Source: an uncultured Eubacteriales bacterium
Lineage (GTDB): Bacteria; Bacillota; Clostridia; Christensenellales; Aristaeellaceae
DNA: 64,000 nucleotides
Reading direction: 5' to 3'
NCBI GenBank assembly: GCA_900320085.1
Contig: ONRC01000012.1
Location: 41,797-105,796 of the forward strand
A model generated the notes under the pieces. That model did no database searches and had not been told where the DNA came from. It was given only the letters and a program-made list of their open reading frames with translations. Position numbers and translations under genes: made by a program. Positions 59,043-64,000 of this stretch are shown piece after piece. Positions within the stretch are counted from its first letter, which is position 1. Each line of letters starts with the position of its first letter.

Positions 59043-60440
59043 TCAGTTTCCGGCGATCATTTTTCTGCGCGCTTCCGCCCCGGCGCGCCATTTGCCGCTG
59101 CGCCAGCGGTGCAGCAGGATCAGGCCCCGGGTCATTTCATCCAAGGCGAAGGCCGCCCATACGCCGTAGAGCCCCCAGCCAAACACGATGCCAAACAGAT
59201 ACGCTCCGCCCACGGACACGATCCAGCCGCTCAGCTGGTTCACGATCATCTGATAGGTCACGTCGCCGGTCGCCTGCAACGCGCTGGCAACGGTGTTGTT
59301 CAGCGAGCGCCCGATTTCCACCGCCAGATCGAGAATGAAAATCATCCCACCCACCCGCAGGATGGTTTCATTTTCAGTAAAGATCCCCAGCAGCGGATAC
59401 CGCAAAAGGATAAACAGCAGCGAAAAAGCGATATTGGAGATCAGCCCGATTTTTGTCACCAGGGCGCGGACCACGTTTGCTTCCTCAAACTCCCCCGCGC
59501 CGATCTTGTAGCCAATCAGGATGGAGCTGGCGCTGCCGAATGCCATGCCCACCAGGGCCACATAATGCACGATATTGTTGACGTACACCTTGGTTGCCAC
59601 CATCGTTTCCCCCAGGATGGTGATGATGGCGGTGGAAATGATCTGACTGACGGAATAAGCGATGTTGTTGAACCCACCCGGGATGCCGATGGAGAGGGAA
59701 AGCCGGATATCCTCTTTGGGGAAGGGAACGAGCGACCGGAAGGAGAAGCGCACCCCCGCCCGGTGGACGATGGCCAGAGAGATCGTCATGCCGGTCACGC
59801 GGCTGAGCACCGTGGCCAGCGCCACACCGTCCAGCGGGTCAATACCCAAGGCTGCGTGATGGAACACGGCCAGATAGTTGCCCACGATGTTGACCAGGTT
59901 TTCCGCCAGGTTGATGATCAGCGGCGCGTTGGGGTGGCCCATGGAGCGGCACAGGCTGGCCGATACGATTTCCACGCACTGGAAAATCATCATGCCGCCC
60001 ACGATGTTCATATAGCGGCAGGCATAGCCGGTGGAAGCGGGCTCCATCCGCATGATGAAAAGCAGGGAATTGGACCCAAACAGAAACAGCAGCCCGAAAA
60101 CCACGCCCAGCAGCATATTGGCCGACAGCGCGATGGAGGACAGCTTGACCACGCGCCTGTAATTCTTCATGCCGATGGCCTGGTTGATGCACACGATGGA
60201 CCCGCCTGCCAGGGACGAAGCGATGATCTGGCACAGGATGATGTACTGATTGGCCACGCTGACCGCGCTGACCACGCTGTCAGACAGCCGGGACAGAAAC
60301 GCCACGTCAATCAGCCCGACGGTGGAACGCAGGATGCTTTCCAGCAGAATCGGCAGAGCCAGCTGCCCCAGGCCAATGTATTCCGGCCCCAGCGCTCTTT
60401 GCTCTTTGGAAGCCCACAGATACTTTTGCATGTCGGTCAT
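59043..60440 (-). CDS. MATE-family efflux transporter
   Basis: A 465-residue transporter with twelve hydrophobic segments in two halves, containing LALPILLESILRSTVGLIDVAFLSRL and, in the second half, LSIGIPGGFNNIAYSVSQI, typical of the NorM/DinF superfamily. It should exchange organic cations or other compounds for Na+ or H+. A consensus promoter lies upstream at 60476-60504. The dipeptidase gene follows. Confidence 0.94.
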   Translation of the reverse strand: MTDMQKYLWASKEQRALGPEYIGLGQLALPILLESILRSTVGLIDVAFLSRLSDSVVSAVSVANQYIILCQIIASSLAGGSIVCINQAIGMKNYRRVVKLSSIALSANMLLGVVFGLLFLFGSNSLLFIMRMEPASTGYACRYMNIVGGMMIFQCVEIVSASLCRSMGHPNAPLIINLAENLVNIVGNYLAVFHHAALGIDPLDGVALATVLSRVTGMTISLAIVHRAGVRFSFRSLVPFPKEDIRLSLSIGIPGGFNNIAYSVSQIISTAIITILGETMVATKVYVNNIVHYVALVGMAFGSASSILIGYKIGAGEFEEANVVRALVTKIGLISNIAFSLLFILLRYPLLGIFTENETILRVGGMIFILDLAVEIGRSLNNTVASALQATGDVTYQMIVNQLSGWIVSVGGAYLFGIVFGWGLYGVWAAFALDEMTRGLILLHRWRSGKWRAGAEARRKMIAGN

Positions 60441-60475
60441 ACTCTCTCTTTCCCGGTGAAAAAGAATCCGGACAC

Positions 60476-60504
60476 ATCATATATCAAACGCAGCCCTTCG
60501 TCAA
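60476..60504 (-). promoter_or_regulatory. Promoter of the MATE-dipeptidase operon
   Basis: TTGACG and TATGAT on the minus strand, 17 bases apart, 36 bases before the MATE start. Confidence 0.75.
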
Positions 60505-60611
60505 TCATCCGGGAGAAGATAATCTTCCGCAAAAAACTTTTTTGATTTTAGTTTTCTTTAAGGATTCGGGTTTATGATATGCCCGTAACCAAGAAAGGAA
60601 GGTGTTACGAA

Positions 60612-61799
60612 ATGAAACACAAAATGATTTCTCTGCTGATTGCCCTGTGCATGATGCTCTCTGTTGGAACAATGAACGCGATGGCGGAAACCGCCTCTCC
60701 CATTTACAGCGCAGACGACTTGTTTTCCAGCCGCGATCTGAAACAGACCGCCGATCTTTCCGAGGCGACCGCATACACCGTGACCGACGGGCAGGACATT
60801 CACATCACCGCCGCGGGCGTGTACGTGCTGACCGGTACGGCGGCAAACGCGACAGTGTACGTGGAAGCCGGGGATGACGACAAGGTGCAGCTGGTGCTGT
60901 ACAGTTTGAACGTGACCAACGACAGCTTCCCGGTGATTTACGTGAAAACCGCCGACAAGGTGTTCGTCACCACCAGCGGCGACAGCAGCCTGGCCGTGAC
61001 CGGAACATTCACCGCTGACGGCGACACCAAGACCAACGGCGTGATCTATGCCAAGACTGACCTGGTGCTGAACGGCACCGCGTCCCTGGCCATCACTTCC
61101 TCTGAAAACGGCATCGTTGGCAAGGACGACCTGAAAATCACCGGCGGTGTGTACACTGTCACCACGAAGTCCAAGGCCATTGACGCCAATGATTCCATCC
61201 GTATCGCCGACGGCACGCTGAACCTGACCGCCGGAACCGACGGCCTCCACGCGGAAAATGAAGACGACGCGCAGAAGGGCTATGTCTACATCGGCGGCGG
61301 CAGCATCACCATCTATGCCGGGGACGACGGTGTTCACGCCACCTCTGTGGTGCAGATCGACGGGGGCAGCCTGACCATCCAGGCGGCGGAAGGCATCGAG
61401 GGCACCTACATCCAGCTCAACGGCGGCACCCTCAACATTCAGGCCAGCGACGACGGCATCAACGCCGCCCGGAAATCCAGCGCCTACACCCCCACCGTGG
61501 AAATCAACGACGGCGACATCACCGTGACCATGGGCGCGGGCGACACCGATGGCATCGACTCCAACGGCAATATCATCGTCAACGGCGGCACCATTCGCGT
61601 GAACGGCAACAGCACCTTTGACTGCGACGGCTCCGCCCAGTACAACGGCGGCATCATCATCGCCAACGGCCAGCAGGTCGCGTCCATTCCGAACCAGATG
61701 ATGGGCGGCGGCCGGGGCGGCTTCGGCAATCAGAGCTTCGGCGGCGGCTGGGGCAACGGCAACGGCGGCTGGGGCCGCGGCGGAAGAGGCGGATGGTAA
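60612..61799 (+). CDS. Secreted Cthe_2159-like carbohydrate-binding beta-helix protein
   Basis: A 395-residue exported protein with a signal peptide (ending NAMAETA). The body is a right-handed beta-helix of the DUF4353/Cthe_2159 type: repeated ITSSENGIVGKDDLKITGG, AIDANDSIRIADGTLNL, GDDGVHATSVVQIDGGSLTI and GTDGLHAENEDD rungs, many with Asp suited to Ca2+ binding. Cthe_2159 binds cellulose and polygalacturonate. The C terminus is Gly-rich (GGGRGGFGNQ). It uses the same rung pattern as the large LPKTG protein at 9.7-14 kb but has no anchor. AAAGGAAGG precedes the ATG. Confidence 0.9.
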   Translation: MKHKMISLLIALCMMLSVGTMNAMAETASPIYSADDLFSSRDLKQTADLSEATAYTVTDGQDIHITAAGVYVLTGTAANATVYVEAGDDDKVQLVLYSLNVTNDSFPVIYVKTADKVFVTTSGDSSLAVTGTFTADGDTKTNGVIYAKTDLVLNGTASLAITSSENGIVGKDDLKITGGVYTVTTKSKAIDANDSIRIADGTLNLTAGTDGLHAENEDDAQKGYVYIGGGSITIYAGDDGVHATSVVQIDGGSLTIQAAEGIEGTYIQLNGGTLNIQASDDGINAARKSSAYTPTVEINDGDITVTMGAGDTDGIDSNGNIIVNGGTIRVNGNSTFDCDGSAQYNGGIIIANGQQVASIPNQMMGGGRGGFGNQSFGGGWGNGNGGWGRGGRGGW

Positions 61800-61875
61800 C
61801 AGGCTCGCAGCCAGGCTTGTATATCATGCAATTCCTATAATAATGTAAATGAAGAAGCAATAGCATCAACTGAAA

Positions 61876-61907
61876 AAGCTGCCTCGTAATGAGGCGGCTT
61901 TTTTCGC
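61876..61907 (+). terminator. Terminator after the carbohydrate-binding protein gene
   Basis: AAGCTGCCTC and GAGGCGGCTT with a GTAAT loop, followed by TTTTCG. Confidence 0.85.
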
Positions 61908-61926
61908 AAGGAGCCGAAAAGGGTAT

Positions 61927-62154
61927 TCACCCTTCTGATGACTCCGAACGGTCAGGCGTTGTTTTTTGTTGAAGGGATTCGATCGGGTCGGTGAGCAGGC
62001 GCTTGTAAATGCCGGTGAAGCGCCGGCTTTCGCGTTCGGCCCATTCGCTGTCGCCGCTTTGGCGGATGCGAATGGCCAGACGCACCATCTGATTCCATTC
62101 CCGGCTAATGGAGCCGATGGCGGCAGAAGCAGTGGGGTCAGCGCGATGATTCAT
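61927..62154 (-). CDS. 75-residue small protein near the recombinase
   Basis: Arg- and Ser-rich, begins MNHRADPTASAAIGS, with EWNQMVRLAIRIRQSG and RRFTGIYKRLL, probably helical. AAGGAGG stands seven bases before the ATG. I do not recognise a family. Its position between an attenuator-like hairpin and the plus-strand terminator, and its link to the recombinase, suggest a cargo or accessory gene of a mobile element, but it could be chromosomal. Confidence 0.65.
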   Translation of the reverse strand: MNHRADPTASAAIGSISREWNQMVRLAIRIRQSGDSEWAERESRRFTGIYKRLLTDPIESLQQKTTPDRSESSEG

Positions 62155-62185
62155 GAAGCATGCCTCCTTGCAATGAGGCGGGTAA

Positions 62186-62242
62186 TGAAAACCCACCTTG
62201 ATTTGGACAGACCCGTTCCCGGGCCGTCTTCATACAAGGTGG
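62186..62242 (-). terminator. Large terminator/attenuator between the recombinase and the small gene
   Basis: On the minus strand CCCACCTTG and CAAGGTGGG pair, with an inner GGCCCGGGAACGGGTC hairpin, followed by TTTTC. It lies about 30 bases before the small gene, where it could end the recombinase transcript or control the small gene. Confidence 0.7.
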
Positions 62243-62282
62243 GTGTTTGCTTCATGCTATGTCTGTTTGCTAATGTGCGATA

Positions 62283-62355
62283 AAGAAGTAATAGAAGTGT
62301 AAAAAATTTTGCCGTTCCTATCCGGCACTTAGGGCTGTGTCGGATAGGTCAGGCG
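62283..62355. other. Intergenic after the recombinase, possible element edge
   Basis: No gene. An inverted pair CTATCCGGCA / TGTCGGATAG (near 62318 and 62338) makes a short hairpin after the recombinase stop. This is where an element boundary or att site could lie, but no direct repeat can be confirmed within the window. Confidence 0.35.
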
Positions 62356-63975
62356 TTAGGCTTCCGGCAAGTCTATCTTGCCGACAAAGCTGTAATAAAT
62401 CTCAATGTCCTGCCTGCGGGTGCCGTTCTCGTCATAGCTGCACTCATGCACGACGATTTTCTCAATCATTTCCCGCAAGAGGGTGGGGGTCAATTCTTCA
62501 AAAGCAAGGTGCTTTCTCACAATCCCCATGAATTTCTCGGCGTTGACGGTGGCGGCCTGCGACTTGGAAAGTTCCTCCTGCAAAGCGGCAGCCCGGTCTT
62601 TCAGTTCCCGCTGCTCCTGCTCATAGTCCGCCGACAGCTCCATGAAACGCTCGTCGCTGATTTTGCCGCTTACATTGTCCTCATACAGCCGCTTGATAAT
62701 GCGGTTCACTTCGGCAATGCGTGTCTGGGCCTGTTCAAGCTGCTTCGTGGCTGCGGCGGTCTTTCTCTTGCCGCCGATTTCGTTCTGCTGGATGAGCAGC
62801 TTTACAAAGCGGCTCTCATGCCTGGCGGCGTATTCCGTCACTTGCCGGAGATTGGAAAGCACGCCCGCCGTCAAAAGGTCGGTGCGGATAAAGTGTGCCG
62901 TACAGTCACGGGTACGCTTCTTGTAGCTGCCGCAGATATAACAGTCCTGCTTGCGGTTCTTGTTCTGATACCGCTGCTGATACAGCACATGGCCGCAGTC
63001 GGCGCAGAACAGCATACCAGAGAACAGCCCCACTTCATCATAGCGGTTCGGGCGTTTTCGCTGCTTGCGTAACTCCTGCACACGCTCCCATGTTTCCGTG
63101 TCGATAATCGGCTCATGGTGATTTGGGAAGATAGCCTGCTTCTCGATGGGGTTCTCAACGCTGTGCTTGACCTTGTAAGAGGGCTTCTCCGTCTTGAAGT
63201 TTACCAGACAGCCAGTGTACTCCCGGTTTTCCAGCAGATGGACGACGGTGTTTGTCGCCCACTTGCACTCATAGCCGGGGTGGTAGCGTCGGGTGCTGCC
63301 CGTCCTGCGGTATTCCAGCGTCCCCGGCGTGGGGATTTGCTGCTCCGTCAGCATACGGGCAATCTTGGTCGGGCCATTTCCCGCAAGGCAAAGCTGGTAA
63401 ATCTGCCGGACAACCGGGGCGGCTTCCTCGTCAACGATATAGTTCTCGTCCTTGTCCATGAGATAGCCATAGACTGGCTTGCTGGTTACAGGCTTGCCGC
63501 TCATGCCTTTTGCTTTCTTTACTGCCTTGATTTTCTTGCTCGTATCTCTCACCAGCCATTCGTTAAATAAGTTCCGCAGAGGGGTAAAATCATTGTCCAT
63601 GCCGCCGTTTGCGCTGTCCACGTTGTCATTGACAGCGATAAAACGCACGCCCTTTTGAGGGAACAGCATTTCCGTGTAAAATCCCACCTGCAAGTAATTA
63701 CGCCCCAGCCTGCTCATGTCCTTGACTATGACGGTGCCGACTTTCCCGGCTTCAATGTCTGCAAGCATGGCTTGAAATCCGGGCCGCTGGAAGTTCGCAC
63801 CTGAGTAGCCGTCGTCGGTGTACCAGCGCAGATTGGTAAAGCCGTTCTGCTTGGCGTAGGCTTCCAAAATCCGTTTCTGGTTGGAAATGGAATTGCTCTC
63901 GCCTTGCAATTCGTCCTCATGGGACAATCTCGGATAAAGGGCGGTAATGAGGTTTTGGGTGGCTTGTCTTAACAT
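62356..63975 (-). CDS. Large serine recombinase
   Basis: A 539-residue recombinase. The resolvase domain (about 10-155) starts ALYPRLSHEDE, where Ser18 is the likely nucleophile, and shows VIVKDMSRLGRNYLQVG. The recombinase domain (about 170-300) contains GTLEYRRTGSTRRYHPGYECKW. The zinc ribbon has CADCGHVLY and CYICGSYKKRTRDC. A long coiled coil (about 395-475) follows. Such proteins integrate and excise conjugative transposons and islands of Firmicutes. GGAGG precedes the ATG at 63975. The rest of the element should lie past the window end. Its base composition looks less GC-rich than its neighbours. Confidence 0.93.
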   Translation of the reverse strand: MLRQATQNLITALYPRLSHEDELQGESNSISNQKRILEAYAKQNGFTNLRWYTDDGYSGANFQRPGFQAMLADIEAGKVGTVIVKDMSRLGRNYLQVGFYTEMLFPQKGVRFIAVNDNVDSANGGMDNDFTPLRNLFNEWLVRDTSKKIKAVKKAKGMSGKPVTSKPVYGYLMDKDENYIVDEEAAPVVRQIYQLCLAGNGPTKIARMLTEQQIPTPGTLEYRRTGSTRRYHPGYECKWATNTVVHLLENREYTGCLVNFKTEKPSYKVKHSVENPIEKQAIFPNHHEPIIDTETWERVQELRKQRKRPNRYDEVGLFSGMLFCADCGHVLYQQRYQNKNRKQDCYICGSYKKRTRDCTAHFIRTDLLTAGVLSNLRQVTEYAARHESRFVKLLIQQNEIGGKRKTAAATKQLEQAQTRIAEVNRIIKRLYEDNVSGKISDERFMELSADYEQEQRELKDRAAALQEELSKSQAATVNAEKFMGIVRKHLAFEELTPTLLREMIEKIVVHECSYDENGTRRQDIEIYYSFVGKIDLPEA

Positions 63976-64000
63976 AAAATCCTCCGTTTCCGACAGCCAG

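Noticed and set aside
1..64000. tRNA, rRNA and riboswitches
   Set aside because: No cloverleaf-like sequence with a TTCRANY loop, no rRNA conserved segments and no convincing riboswitch core were seen by eye on either strand. A covariance-model search would be needed to be certain.

Overview
The window is a GC-rich (by eye about 58-60%) chromosomal stretch of a Gram-positive anaerobe, most likely a gut or rumen Clostridia (Bacillota). The evidence is strong AAGGAGG-type ribosome sites, several TTG starts, an LPXTG surface protein, an electron-bifurcating lactate dehydrogenase operon of the Acetobacterium lctBCD type, butyrate kinase, a FeoA-FeoB fusion, a TSCPD protein and a CD1871A-like CXXC membrane protein. 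The species cannot be named from the sequence. No rRNA, tRNA or CRISPR array was found.

Layout. 1-4.4 kb: the end of an unknown gene, an aldo/keto reductase, a 'graveyard' of five decayed gene ends (nitroreductase, MBL hydrolase, a membrane protein, a GH2-like C terminus, an AraC tail) and a 5'-nucleotidase. 4.7-14.1 kb: a secreted SH3 protein, then two membrane sensor kinases, a terminator, a response regulator with its own promoter, and a 1464-residue LPKTG-anchored repeat protein that overlaps the regulator. 14.3-23.2 kb: lctBCD and a complete branched-chain amino-acid (Liv) transporter, both on the minus strand. 23.5-30.5 kb: an ABC-2 exporter, class A PBP, and a polar amino-acid ABC permease and ATPase without a binding protein. 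30.6-33.2 kb: an overlapping four-gene run of TtcA-like, DUF1858-like, TtcA-like and NUDIX. 33.3-40.7 kb (minus): thioesterase, secreted protein, small kinase, two UDG-superfamily proteins, TrmL, a UxaB C-terminal domain without its N-terminal half, an Lgt-like protein and a phosphodiester glycosidase. 41-50 kb: sugar kinase-like APH protein, FeoAB, L,D-transpeptidase, YlbJ-like protein, cytidylate kinase-like protein and several small proteins. 50.3-57.3 kb: S41 peptidase, butyrate kinase, amidohydrolase, and a two-gene redox unit in which a NapH-like polyferredoxin is fused to an extracytoplasmic thioredoxin. 57.5-62.2 kb: Sapep dipeptidase, MATE transporter, Cthe_2159-like carbohydrate-binding protein and a small protein. 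62.3-64 kb: a large serine recombinase, probably the edge of an integrative element that continues past the window.

The physiology suggested is lactate oxidation coupled to electron bifurcation, butyrate formation and peptide and amino-acid uptake. Spaces between operons carry at least three families of MITE/REP-like inverted-repeat elements, some nested in one another, which are described here as a distinct layer of the sequence. The most system-like candidates for follow-up are the ferredoxin-thioredoxin membrane fusion, the TtcA/DUF1858/TtcA/NUDIX operon, and the sensor/regulator/LPXTG locus.
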